Shown here piece by piece: positions 6,639 through 15,716 of a DNA stretch of 54,233 nucleotides. Source of the stretch: an uncultured Myxococcales bacterium (GTDB taxonomy: Bacteria; Myxococcota_A; UBA9042); contig CAITYF010000224.1 in the NCBI GenBank assembly GCA_903896545.1, positions 1 to 54,233 on the forward strand. The letters run 5' to 3'. Below the pieces are notes generated by a model that saw only the letters and a program-made list of their open reading frames with translations, was not told the origin of the DNA and ran no database searches. The position numbers and the translations under genes are program-made. Position 1 is the first letter of the stretch; each line of letters begins with the position of its first letter.

Positions 6639-8315
6639 CTAGTTCCCTCCCGGCAGCGGCGGCAGGTGAATGACCTCGCCCTTCTGAATGCGCGTCCATT
6701 CGTCCGGCGTCGCCCAGCGCACGTACTTCAGCGGGTGCATGTCCTGCGCGTGGCGCTCGTAGCCGAGCACAAAAGGCCGCAGCAGGTAGGACCACGTGTA
6801 GTGGAAAAGCGGCGTGAGCGGCATGTCGCGGTCCAGAATCTCTTCGGCGTGGTGCAAGAGCGCGTTGCGTTTCTGCATGTCAGGTTCCGCAGAAATCGCC
6901 GCCAGCGCGCCGTCGTATTCAGCCGACTTGTAGCCCGAATAGTTCGCCTTGGACGCGCTGTGAAACACCTCCAAAAACGTCAGCGGATCGGGGTAATCCG
7001 CGCACCAGGACGACCGACCGATCGCGAAGTCGCCTGCAAGGAGCGTCTTGAGCAGCGTCCCCCACTCCATGTTCGCCAGTTGGACCTGCACGCCGAGGTT
7101 TTCCTGCAAGTTGCGCTGCACGAATTCCGCGATCAGACGGTGCCCTTCGCCCGTGTTGAAGTAGAGCGTCATCGGCGCCAGCCCTTTGCCCTCCGCGTGC
7201 CCCGCTTCCGCCAGCAGTTGCCGCGCGTGTTCGGGGTTGAACCCTTCGCCTGCAAAAGGCGTGTAGCCGTGGCTCGTGCGGAACAGGTCAGGCACCGTGT
7301 TCATCGCCACTGGCTGCCCGCCGCGCAAGATGTGCAGCGCGAGGCGTTCCTTGTCGATCGCCAAATTCACCGCGCGGCGCACGCGGGCGTCGTCCATCGG
7401 CGGTCTATCGACGCGCACGCTGAAGTAATACGAGCAGAGCTTGGGATCGCTGTGAAAATCAGGTCTTCCTGACGCGCGCAAACTCGGCGCACGATCCACC
7501 GGCAGCGACGTGTCGCCCTGCCACTGCGTCTTGCCGACTTCATACCAGTCATACGCGGTCTGATCGGACTCGGTGTGCAGGACCGAAATCGCGTCCAGCC
7601 ACACGTTCGGCGCGTCCCAGTAGCGCGGGTTTTTCACGAGCTCCGACACGACGCGATTCTCGTGCTTGGTCAAAAGAAACGGTCCGTTCGAGACGATGTG
7701 CGCTGGCGTCGCCCACGCTTCCTGCCAACCCTCCACCACGTGGCGCGGCGTCGGCACGTAGGGCATTTCGCAGAGCAGATCCAAAAAGAACGGCGTCGGG
7801 TTTTTCAGCTGAATGACCAGCGTGTTGTCATCCGGCGCGTGCACGCCCACCGTCTCCGGATTCGTCGTCGCACCTTCATTGAACGCCTGGGCGCCGTCCA
7901 GAAACCACAAGAGTTGCGCTGACCGCGACGCCGTCTTGGGATCCAGAACGCGACGCCAACTCCAGACAAAATCGTGCGCAGTGAGTGGCACGCCGTCGGA
8001 CCACGTCACGCCCGTCCGCAGGTGAATCGTCCACGTCTTGCCGTCCGGAGACACGTCGTGCGAAGTCGCCATCGACGGAACCGGCGGGCCATCGCCGCGG
8101 TTGTAGACGTAGAGCCCCTCGAACGCGTTCATCATCAGGTGGTGACCCGCAGTTTCAGCCACGCGCGCCGGATCAAGGAACTCCATGCCGCCGGACGCAA
8201 ACGACAAATGGCGATGCTGGGGCAGCGGTTCGGCCAAGAGCTGCGCGGCGCGATCCGGTTCGCGACCGCACGCCACGGCAAGAAGACAGAGGATAGGCAA
8301 GAACGCCTGACGCAT
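6639..8315 (-). CDS. Extracellular solute-binding lipoprotein, family 5
   Basis: The 558-residue protein has a lipoprotein signal (MRQAFLPILCLLAVAC, Cys16). A SBP_bac_5 body follows, with the diagnostic stretches LDPARVAETAGHH, WTIHLRTGVTWSDGVPLTAHDF and VRRAVNLAIDKERL. The family binds peptides, nickel or other solutes and delivers them to OppBC permeases. The open frame continues about 1 kb further upstream, but only the start at 8315 gives a signal peptide. It is the first gene of the minus-strand trio with the two permeases. No ATPase genes adjoin, so the energising subunits must be encoded elsewhere. Confidence 0.92.
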   Translation of the reverse strand: MRQAFLPILCLLAVACGREPDRAAQLLAEPLPQHRHLSFASGGMEFLDPARVAETAGHHLMMNAFEGLYVYNRGDGPPVPSMATSHDVSPDGKTWTIHLRTGVTWSDGVPLTAHDFVWSWRRVLDPKTASRSAQLLWFLDGAQAFNEGATTNPETVGVHAPDDNTLVIQLKNPTPFFLDLLCEMPYVPTPRHVVEGWQEAWATPAHIVSNGPFLLTKHENRVVSELVKNPRYWDAPNVWLDAISVLHTESDQTAYDWYEVGKTQWQGDTSLPVDRAPSLRASGRPDFHSDPKLCSYYFSVRVDRPPMDDARVRRAVNLAIDKERLALHILRGGQPVAMNTVPDLFRTSHGYTPFAGEGFNPEHARQLLAEAGHAEGKGLAPMTLYFNTGEGHRLIAEFVQRNLQENLGVQVQLANMEWGTLLKTLLAGDFAIGRSSWCADYPDPLTFLEVFHSASKANYSGYKSAEYDGALAAISAEPDMQKRNALLHHAEEILDRDMPLTPLFHYTWSYLLRPFVLGYERHAQDMHPLKYVRWATPDEWTRIQKGEVIHLPPLPGGN

Positions 8316-8471
8316 GCGGGGCAGCAACCGGGCGCCAACGGGCGCGGCAAACGCGATCTTGGGTTTTTGCCGCGGCTTTGGCAATGGACGCTTGACGCTT
8401 GACCAGCTAAACTGGCGATCGGAGGTTCGCCGCGGGGAACTTCTGTGCTTTTGCGTCACTTGGGGAGTTTC

Positions 8472-9872
8472 ATGCGGGTTGGTCACCGGTTGCAGCAGAC
8501 GCACACGCCTTGGACGCTTGTCGTGCTGTTTGGCGTCGTGCTGACGGTGCCTGGCTGCTTGCCGGGGGAGCGGTCCAACGACACGCTCCCCGACGTCAAA
8601 GTGGACACGACCAAGACGGACGCGACCAAGACCGATTCCAAGGGCGACGGCGCGACGGCGGATGGCAGCCTTGACGCTGCGGCTGACGGGACCGGGACCG
8701 ATGAGGACATCCAGACGCCGGATGACGTGCAGCCGCTTGGCTGCAAAACCGATGGGGACTGCGCCGCGCTCGTGGTCCTGCCTTGCCACGCGACGGCAAC
8801 GTGTGCGCCGACAACGGGCTTGTGTGCTTCGGCTCAACTCGACGTGGACACGGCGTGCGTCAGCGACCTTTGCGTGGTCGGACAGAAATGCGATGACACA
8901 GGCACGTGCGCGGGTGGCACGCCCAAGGATTGCAGCGACGGCAACGGCTGCACGTTGGACCTTTGCGGCAGCGGCACGTGCAGCCATCCGTTCGCCGACT
9001 TGGCGTGCTCTGACGGCGACCAGTGCACCATCAGCGATCACTGCGAAAGCGGCGTCTGCAAGGGCACGACGCTGGACTGCAACGACTTTGACCCGTGTAC
9101 AAACGACTCGTGCAACCCGACCGGCGACGCGAGTGCGTCCGTGCTCAACTTGTGCCAAAACATAGGCTTCCCGTACGCCCCCAGCACTCCAATTGCCTGC
9201 ACCGGCAACGCCCCCGGCGATCTGCCGTTCTGCCACCAGGGCTCGTGCGGCGTGCCCAAAGACTGCGACGACAAGAACCCGTGTACCGACGACAGCCCCA
9301 ACCCGGTGACTGGCGCGTGCGACCATGTCTTCCTCGGCAACGTGACCTGCGGCAACGACAAGTGCAACCCCGGTACGTGTACGCAGGACGACAAAGGAAT
9401 TGCAACGTGCGTGACCAAACCGAAGTGCACGACGACCAAGGTCTGCATGACCGTGGCGTGCGATGCCAACACCGGCACGTGTGGCAGCCCAACGCCACAG
9501 CCCAAAGGCACCGTGTGCGGCGACGAATGCACGGCGAACGGCACATGTGATGGCGCGTCAAAGCCAAAGTGCAGCGGCACGCCGGTCGTCTGCAATGACG
9601 GCAACATCTGCACGGATGAGACCTGCTACGTTGGATTGGGCTGCACGCCCACGGCCAACACGAAACCCTGCACAGACGGCAACGGCTGCACGACCGGAGA
9701 TGTCTGCGCCAACGGCGCCTGTGGCGGCACAGCGGTCCCGACCGACGACGGCAACGCGTGCACAGTGGACGCGTGCAACCCGATCGACGGCGTCACGCAC
9801 AAGCCAGAAACGGATGGCACCGATTGCGGCAACAACTCGGCATGCAGCCAAGGGATTTGCAAAGCCAAATGA
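8472..9872 (+). CDS. Cysteine-rich repeat lipoprotein
   Basis: ATG 8472 has GGGGAG a few bases upstream and gives a lipoprotein signal ending VPGC (Cys29). An in-frame GTG 27 bases earlier is less likely. A Thr/Asp/Lys-rich linker (about 35-85) leads into roughly 380 residues of cysteine-rich repeats of the type D-G-N-x-C-T-x-D-x-C, resembling Dictyostelium-type (PF00526-like) repeats. Disulfide-stabilised surface exposure is expected; a binding or adhesion role is a guess. Its stop overlaps the start of the next, similar gene by four bases (ATGA), so the two are translationally coupled. It diverges from the ABC importer operon across 156 bp. Confidence 0.85.
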   Translation: MRVGHRLQQTHTPWTLVVLFGVVLTVPGCLPGERSNDTLPDVKVDTTKTDATKTDSKGDGATADGSLDAAADGTGTDEDIQTPDDVQPLGCKTDGDCAALVVLPCHATATCAPTTGLCASAQLDVDTACVSDLCVVGQKCDDTGTCAGGTPKDCSDGNGCTLDLCGSGTCSHPFADLACSDGDQCTISDHCESGVCKGTTLDCNDFDPCTNDSCNPTGDASASVLNLCQNIGFPYAPSTPIACTGNAPGDLPFCHQGSCGVPKDCDDKNPCTDDSPNPVTGACDHVFLGNVTCGNDKCNPGTCTQDDKGIATCVTKPKCTTTKVCMTVACDANTGTCGSPTPQPKGTVCGDECTANGTCDGASKPKCSGTPVVCNDGNICTDETCYVGLGCTPTANTKPCTDGNGCTTGDVCANGACGGTAVPTDDGNACTVDACNPIDGVTHKPETDGTDCGNNSACSQGICKAK

Positions 9873-11773
9873 AGCACGTCTTGCCATGGCTGGTGCTCTT
9901 GGGGCTGCTTTCAGGCTGTCTACCTGCGCGGCGTGATACCGCTGCCGTGGAGGACGACGCTGTCGTTGACGACACGGTGGATCCGGGCGATGACGTGACG
10001 GGCACCACGGGCGACGTCAAAGGCGATGTGAAAACAGACGTCGCGCCCAAGGACGTGCCGGTTCTCGGCTGCAAGGCCGATGCGGACTGCCAGGCGTTCA
10101 CTGACCCGTGCCACACGGCGACGTGCGACAAGGCGACGGGCTTGTGCGTGGCAACAGCAGTGGCAGACGATGCGCCGTGCCTGAGCGTGGATGACAAGTG
10201 CGCGGTTTCCACGACGTGCAAGGCGGGGGCGTGCGTCGCTGTGCCGATCAACTGCGATGACAGCAACCCGTGCACAGTGGACACGTGCGACCCGGCGTCG
10301 GGCTGCGTCACGGCCGCGTTGCCCAAGACCTGCGGACCCAAGAAAGACCAGGCCTGCACGTGCAGCGACGGCGACGCGTGTACGCTCACGGACATCTGCC
10401 AAGGCACAACGTGTGTGGGCAAGGCGATGACGTGCGACGACAAGAACGCATGCACCGACGACGCGTGCGACCCCAAAGTGGGCTGCACCAAGACCGCCAA
10501 GCCGGAAAACTCGGCGTGCGATGATGGCGATGACCTCTGCACCAACGGCGACAAGTGTGTGGCAGGCGCATGCACCGGGACGGCGGTCGTGTGTCCAACC
10601 GGCGGTAACGCATGCAACGTGGCGACCTGCGACAAGAACCACGGCGGCTGCCTCGTCGCCGCGAACTTGGACGCGCCATGCAACGATGGCGACCCGTGCA
10701 CCGATGGCGACAAGTGTGACGCGACCGACCCGCTCAACGGCGAATGCAAAGGCACAGCCAAGGACTGCAACGACAAGAACGAGTGCACCGACGACGCCTG
10801 CGACAACGCTACGGGTTGCACGCATACACCCAACGCGGCGACGACGTGCAGCGTCAGCGGAACGTGCGCATCGACGGGCGTGTGCGAGGCGGGTGTCTGC
10901 AAGGCGCCCGCCAGCGCGTGCGACGACGGTAACGTCTGCACCGACGACGCCTGTGACGCCAAGAAGGGCTGCACGCACACGAACAACGCGAGCAAGTGCA
11001 ACGACGGCAACGCGTGCACGTACGGAGAATCGTGCTCGGCGGGAGTCTGTGGCGGATCGCTGGATGTGTCTCAGGATGACGGCAACGATTGCACGGAGTC
11101 GCCGCTCGTGTGTTCGCCCAGCACAGGCCCAACTTGGACGATCCGCGGCAACGGCGTCGGCTGCGGCACGGGCAAGAGCTGCACGGGCGGCATCTGTCAG
11201 CCCAACAAGGCGGCCGACGGCATTTGCGGAGCGACGGAAACCAACAACTCCGTGCCAGCCGATTGCTCCGCCGACGGCGGCGGTCCGTGCGCGGCGTCTG
11301 ACACCGCGTGCATCAACACCTGCACCGCCAAGGCCTGCGCGGACGCAACGGTCGCGTGCGACGGCGACACCGGCTGCGGCACCATCACGACGTGCGTCGA
11401 CGCGTGCAGCGACTCTGGGTGCAAGTTGGCATGCCTTGTGCCGGGATCTGACCCGTGGAACTTCCCAACGAGCCTGCAAATTTGGCTCAACATCCAGTGG
11501 TGCCGCGGCGCGCAGTGCATCGCCAGTGGCTGGTCCGGCAAGCCGTGCGTTCCCGGCACGCCGAGTTACGCGACGTGCGCGGCGGGCTGCGAGAGCGCGC
11601 TTTGCCTGCAGACCGCGCTGACGTGTGAAGTGACGAACGGCTGTGCTGCCCAGCGCGCGTGCTTGGCACCGTGTGCGGCCGACCCTGTTTGTGAAGCAAA
11701 ATGCGTGGCCGATCCGGCCGCGACGGCCGCGGCAAAGGCGCTTCTGGCGTGCAGCCAGAAAGTTTGCCAGTAG
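9869..11773 (+). CDS. Cysteine-rich repeat lipoprotein, paralogue of the preceding gene
   Basis: The 634-residue lipoprotein has signal MKHVLPWLVLLGLLSGC (Cys17). An acidic Asp/Thr/Val linker (20-65) is followed by about eleven D-G-x-x-C-T-D-D-A-C-type repeats to about residue 430. The last 170 residues form a different cysteine-rich region with CGTITTCVDAC and ACLAPCAADPVC motifs. The start overlaps the previous stop (ATGA). N-terminal layout and repeat type match the upstream gene, which suggests a tandem duplication. It ends 4 bp from the convergent dehydrogenase-like gene, leaving no room for a conventional terminator. Confidence 0.85.
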   Translation: MKHVLPWLVLLGLLSGCLPARRDTAAVEDDAVVDDTVDPGDDVTGTTGDVKGDVKTDVAPKDVPVLGCKADADCQAFTDPCHTATCDKATGLCVATAVADDAPCLSVDDKCAVSTTCKAGACVAVPINCDDSNPCTVDTCDPASGCVTAALPKTCGPKKDQACTCSDGDACTLTDICQGTTCVGKAMTCDDKNACTDDACDPKVGCTKTAKPENSACDDGDDLCTNGDKCVAGACTGTAVVCPTGGNACNVATCDKNHGGCLVAANLDAPCNDGDPCTDGDKCDATDPLNGECKGTAKDCNDKNECTDDACDNATGCTHTPNAATTCSVSGTCASTGVCEAGVCKAPASACDDGNVCTDDACDAKKGCTHTNNASKCNDGNACTYGESCSAGVCGGSLDVSQDDGNDCTESPLVCSPSTGPTWTIRGNGVGCGTGKSCTGGICQPNKAADGICGATETNNSVPADCSADGGGPCAASDTACINTCTAKACADATVACDGDTGCGTITTCVDACSDSGCKLACLVPGSDPWNFPTSLQIWLNIQWCRGAQCIASGWSGKPCVPGTPSYATCAAGCESALCLQTALTCEVTNGCAAQRACLAPCAADPVCEAKCVADPAATAAAKALLACSQKVCQ

Positions 11774-11777
11774 ACCG

Positions 11778-12827
11778 CTACGCCTCGTCGGTACGCGTCA
11801 CGTCCGGAAGCGTCAGCACAAAATCAGCACCGAGGGCCTTCGCGGGCGTCTGGAAACCTGGTGCCAGCTTGCCGGCCAGCGCCGCTTGGGCAATTGCAAC
11901 TCCGGCCACTGCCGTGAGCGTATAACCGTCTGGCGCTTGCAGACGCGACACGCGCTTCTGTCCGGCCGCGTCGGTGACTTCACCCCACAGGTAACTGCGA
12001 CTCCGCGCGCGCTGTGCTGGCGTGGGACCGCGCGGCGCCGCGTCGATCTTGGCCTGTAGCTGCTTCTTCACGAAGCCCATCGCCAGAACCGGCCGGATGA
12101 AGCGACTCGCGAAAAGTCCGAGCCGCGCGCCAAGAGGCAACGCGATGAAGACCTGAATATTTGGAATCGCGGTCGAGTAGAACGCCGTCGAAACGTCGCC
12201 CCACGGAATCGTCACCGCCCCCGTCGCGCCCAAGCCAAAGTCGATGGTCCGTGACGCGTACGCCGGCGGAACCTGCATAATCTTGCCATCGCGGCGAATC
12301 GCGCCGCCTGCGTCGATGTTTTCGACCATCGTGCTCGCCGTGCCGTGGGACGTCCGCCCATTGGACTGAAAGCCCAGAGACAGGTGGGTCGCCGACGGCA
12401 GGCGGGTCTTCAAGTGCGCCGCGAGGCAATCGCTCGGCACGACGTCAAAACCCACGCCGGGCATTACCGTGATGCCTGCAGCCAGCGCTTTCTTGTCAAA
12501 GCGCGCAGCCGTTTCAAAAACCGCGATTTCTCCTGTGATGTCGAGGTAGGTCGCCTTGTTGCGAATACACGCCTCGATCATCGGCTTGGCGGTGCGTGAA
12601 AAAGGTCCCGCCGCGTGCAGCACAACGCCCACGTCAGCCAGCGCCCCGTCCAGCGCTGCATCCGACAGGTCCGCGACGCGCCAACGTAGCCCCAAAGGTT
12701 CGGCTTGCGCGCGCAACGCGTCTTCCCGACGCCCTGCGAGGATCGGCTTCAGGCCTTTGGCCACCGCTTCCGCAACCAGAAGTTCGCCTGTGTACCCGTA
12801 GGAACCATAAATCAGCAGTTCAGCCAT
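11778..12827 (-). CDS. Saccharopine dehydrogenase-like NAD(P)-binding oxidoreductase
   Basis: The 349-residue protein opens with a Rossmann dinucleotide site, YGSYGYTGELL (residues 7-17). The segments VVLHAAGPFSRTA and YLDITGE follow, typical of the COG3268 trans-acting enoyl-reductase or saccharopine dehydrogenase-like group. GVGFDVVPSDCLA near residues 126-138 is also characteristic. It has no signal peptide and is cytosolic. The substrate cannot be told from sequence; lipid or polyketide reduction is known for some relatives. The gene stands alone, divergent from the PhoH gene. Confidence 0.88.
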   Translation of the reverse strand: MAELLIYGSYGYTGELLVAEAVAKGLKPILAGRREDALRAQAEPLGLRWRVADLSDAALDGALADVGVVLHAAGPFSRTAKPMIEACIRNKATYLDITGEIAVFETAARFDKKALAAGITVMPGVGFDVVPSDCLAAHLKTRLPSATHLSLGFQSNGRTSHGTASTMVENIDAGGAIRRDGKIMQVPPAYASRTIDFGLGATGAVTIPWGDVSTAFYSTAIPNIQVFIALPLGARLGLFASRFIRPVLAMGFVKKQLQAKIDAAPRGPTPAQRARSRSYLWGEVTDAAGQKRVSRLQAPDGYTLTAVAGVAIAQAALAGKLAPGFQTPAKALGADFVLTLPDVTRTDEA

Positions 12828-12983
12828 TGCGCGCCTCTCACGCCAACTTGTGGCGCGCTTGGAGGGTGCGCGCGGCGGCCGATCGGGTCAAGGTTGGCGG
12901 GGCAAACGATTCATTTGCGTTCACGTTGACGCGCAGATCCCCATATGCCACTGTGCAAAAGGACCTTCCTGACACGGAGAACC

Positions 12984-14294
12984 ATGCGCAAAAACTTCGT
13001 CCTCGACACCAACGTTCTGCTCCATGACAGCAATTGCCTCCGCGCTTTTGCCGACAACATCGTGAACATTCCCATCTCGGTGATTGAAGAGTTGGACATG
13101 TTCAAGAAGGACCAGAGTGAGCTGGGCCGGAACGCCCGGCGCATCGCGCGTGAGATCGACACGTACCGCGAGTCGGGCAATCTGCGCGAAGGCGTGCCGC
13201 TGCCGGGACAAGGGGCGATCCGCGTGGTGCTGGGGAAGTCGAAGTTGCCGCCGGAATTTTCAGTCTCGCGACCGATGGACGACTCCATTCTGGCGGCGGC
13301 GGTTTGGCTGTTGGAAACCGAGCCAGACGTGCCGGTCGTGTTTGTGACCAAGGACACGAACCTGCGCATTCGCGCCGACGCGTTGAACATTCACGCGGAA
13401 GATTACGACCGTGAAGGCGTGGATTTGTCGGAGCTGTTTTCCGGCACCGTCGAGTTGGACGTGGATCCCGAAGCCATCGAGGCGATCTACACCGAGGGCG
13501 GAGTCGCGTGGGCAGGGCTGGCTGATCGCCTGTATCCGAATCAGTACGTGACCTTGCGTAACCGCTTCATGCCGACGCGCACCGCGCTGGGCCGGGTCGT
13601 CGGCGATCGCATTGAAAACGTGCAACGCCAGCGCAACAACGTCTGGGGTGTGAGCGCGCGCAACCGCGAGCAGGTTTTTGCCTTGGACATGCTGCTGCGC
13701 GACGACATTCAGCTCTGCACGCTGGTGGGTAAGGCCGGGACTGGCAAGACGCTCTTGGCGATTGCTGCGGGGCTGCAGTCCGTTCTGGACGGCGAGCAAT
13801 ATCGCAAGCTGCTGGTTTCGCGGCCAATTTTTCCGATGGGTCGCGACCTCGGCTTCTTGCCTGGGACCGTGGGCGAAAAACTGAGCCCGTGGATGCAGCC
13901 GATCCACGACAACATCGACCTGCTGACGAACCTGAACCTGGGCAAGGGCTCCAAGCTGCACACGTACTCGGAATTGCTGAGTTCGGGTACGCTCGAAGTG
14001 GAGCCGCTGACCTACATCCGCGGGCGTTCGCTGCCGTCCGTGTTCATGATCGTCGACGAGGCTCAGAACCTGACGCCGCACGAGGTCAAGACCGTGCTCA
14101 CGCGCGTTGGGCATGGCACGAAGATCATCTTCACCGGCGATCCGTACCAAATCGACCACGCGTATCTGGATAGCGTCAACAACGGCTTGACGTACCTCGT
14201 GGAGAAGTTCAAACACGAGCCGCTGGCCGCGCACGTGACGCTGGCCAAGGGCGAGCGTTCGCCGCTTGCCGAACTGGCCGCGAATATTTTGTAA
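12984..14294 (+). CDS. PIN domain-PhoH family ATPase
   Basis: The ATG at 12984 has GGAG five bases upstream and begins MRKNFVLDTNVLLHD, a PIN-domain nuclease start. An open frame 39 bases longer lacks an SD. Residues 1 to about 150 are the PIN domain with acidic residues D8, E35 and E36. From about 225 comes the PhoH ATPase, with Walker A GKAGTGKT at 249-256 and Walker B FMIVDEAQNLTPHE, followed by IIFTGDPYQID. At 436 residues this matches YlaK/PhoH2-type proteins, in which the RNase and helicase activities are joined. Likely a cytosolic RNA-processing enzyme. Confidence 0.93.
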   Translation: MRKNFVLDTNVLLHDSNCLRAFADNIVNIPISVIEELDMFKKDQSELGRNARRIAREIDTYRESGNLREGVPLPGQGAIRVVLGKSKLPPEFSVSRPMDDSILAAAVWLLETEPDVPVVFVTKDTNLRIRADALNIHAEDYDREGVDLSELFSGTVELDVDPEAIEAIYTEGGVAWAGLADRLYPNQYVTLRNRFMPTRTALGRVVGDRIENVQRQRNNVWGVSARNREQVFALDMLLRDDIQLCTLVGKAGTGKTLLAIAAGLQSVLDGEQYRKLLVSRPIFPMGRDLGFLPGTVGEKLSPWMQPIHDNIDLLTNLNLGKGSKLHTYSELLSSGTLEVEPLTYIRGRSLPSVFMIVDEAQNLTPHEVKTVLTRVGHGTKIIFTGDPYQIDHAYLDSVNNGLTYLVEKFKHEPLAAHVTLAKGERSPLAELAANIL

Positions 14295-14306
14295 AACGAG
14301 GACAAG

Positions 14307-14999
14307 ATGCGTTTCCTGTTGACGATTTCAATGTTGCTTTTGACTGTTCCGGTTGTTGCACACGCGGCGCCGACGGCCAAAGCGGGACCTGCGCTGGCGA
14401 AGTTGGCGGCGGAGTATTTGAAGGCCAACGTGAAAGACGTGCGCGTGTTGATCACCGCGGCGCCGCTCGCGGACGAAGCTGGCGGCGGCGCGCTGGTGCG
14501 TGTGGACGACGGTGCGGACGGCGGCAATCCGATCTGCTACCTGCTGGCAACGGCAGGGCGTCCGTCTTCGCCGGCGAAGATCGACGCGTCCTACAAGTTC
14601 GCGGTGTGCCCGCGCGCTGATCAAGGCAAGACCACGCTCCTTTCTCGCATCAACCTGGGGCGTCGCAACGGCTGGCTTTTGCGCTTGGAAGCCGCGCGTT
14701 GGGATTCGATGGCCAAAGGCGGCGAGGCGCAGTTGTACTGGGCGATCGCCGCGGATCTGGGCGACGGTGCGGGTCTGCGCCCGGTGTTTGAGCGCACGTC
14801 GACGACGTTCAAGAGCAAGGATCAGCCGGCGTTGAATCAGTCTGAAGTGTGCAAGACGCCGACGGTGACGATCTCCGCCGGTGAGCCGCAGGGCGCCAGC
14901 ATCACGTGCGACATCGAGACAATGCACGACCATATCGTCAAGAAGTCGCAGCAGACGTTCAGCTACATGTGGGACGGCAGCCAGTTCGCTGGCAAGTAG
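14307..14999 (+). CDS. Secreted hypothetical protein
   Basis: The 230-residue protein has a clear Sec signal peptide (MRFLLTISMLLLTVPVVAHAAP, cleavage near 21). No family is recognised. The mature part has about four cysteines (residues 74, 94, 177 and 196 by eye) that could pair. The gene follows the PhoH gene by 12 bp with an AGGA-type SD, so the two may be cotranscribed. Its stop codon ends at the base before the stop of the convergent HAD gene begins. Confidence 0.75.
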   Translation: MRFLLTISMLLLTVPVVAHAAPTAKAGPALAKLAAEYLKANVKDVRVLITAAPLADEAGGGALVRVDDGADGGNPICYLLATAGRPSSPAKIDASYKFAVCPRADQGKTTLLSRINLGRRNGWLLRLEAARWDSMAKGGEAQLYWAIAADLGDGAGLRPVFERTSTTFKSKDQPALNQSEVCKTPTVTISAGEPQGASITCDIETMHDHIVKKSQQTFSYMWDGSQFAGK

Positions 15000-15677
15000 T
15001 CAGGCGCGCGAACCGAGCACCAGCGCGCGCAACATCGCGAAGTCATCCAGCACAAAATCTGCGCCCAAGCCGCGCACCTGAATCCGCGCGGACTCCACGT
15101 CGCTGTGCTGCACCAACGCACACGTAATGTCGGCATTTTGCGCGGTCTCGCGGTCGATGCGCGAACTACCGACCATCAGCGTGTGCGCCGGCGTGCCGCC
15201 GAGTTGCTCCATCAGCCGCAGCGCGCCAGTTGGATCGGGCTTGCGCGGCACGTCGCCGTCGCAGGTCATGAAGTAGTCAAAGTACCGCGCCAGGTGCAGC
15301 TGAGCGAGGAGCCCCAAGGACGGCGCCTCCGGCTTGTTCGTCACGATCGCCATGCGCACGCCCGCGTGCATCAGCGCGTCGAGCGTCTCTGCCACACCCG
15401 GATAGGCGCGCGCGCGCTGTCCGAGGTGCGCCGCATAACGTGCGCGGAAATCGTGCAGCCAGTCGCTGATCTCCAGATCGGTCGGCGCGGGACCCGTCGC
15501 CAGCAGCGCCGCACGTAGCAGTCCGCGCAGCCCTTCACCCGACCACGTCCGCACTTGCGCCTCTTCCAACAGCGGGCGGTCGAGGTGCGTCAGCGTTTCA
15601 TTCAGCGCTGCCGTCAAGTCGGCGGACGTGTCGACAAGCGTGCCGTTCAGGTCAAAAAGGACGACTGGAAAACGCAT
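15000..15677 (-). CDS. HAD-superfamily phosphatase, Gph-like, with altered motif I
   Basis: The 225-residue HAD hydrolase has a helical cap and resembles phosphoglycolate phosphatases. Motif I reads FDLNGTLVDT near residues 8-17. The nucleophile Asp is kept, but the second Asp of D-x-D, the general acid/base, is Asn. Motif II is IVTNK and the motif III lysine lies in PRKPDP. Motif IV reads GSSRIDRE rather than GDSxxD. The double change suggests lowered or altered activity. It is convergent with the secreted protein gene without any gap, and stands alone on its strand. Confidence 0.85.
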   Translation of the reverse strand: MRFPVVLFDLNGTLVDTSADLTAALNETLTHLDRPLLEEAQVRTWSGEGLRGLLRAALLATGPAPTDLEISDWLHDFRARYAAHLGQRARAYPGVAETLDALMHAGVRMAIVTNKPEAPSLGLLAQLHLARYFDYFMTCDGDVPRKPDPTGALRLMEQLGGTPAHTLMVGSSRIDRETAQNADITCALVQHSDVESARIQVRGLGADFVLDDFAMLRALVLGSRA

Positions 15678-15716
15678 TCACCACTCACAACGTCGCGGTC
15701 CGAGCACAGGCTGCCA

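Noticed and set aside
8316..9326. About 1 kb upstream extension of the solute-binding protein frame
   Set aside because: It overlaps the divergent lipoprotein gene and lacks a signal peptide, whereas the start at 8315 gives a lipoprotein signal.
9793..11479. Long antisense frames of 408 and 519 codons across the second cysteine-rich lipoprotein gene
   Set aside because: They mirror the codon bias of the real gene (regular TGC and GAC codons) and have no start signal or domain.
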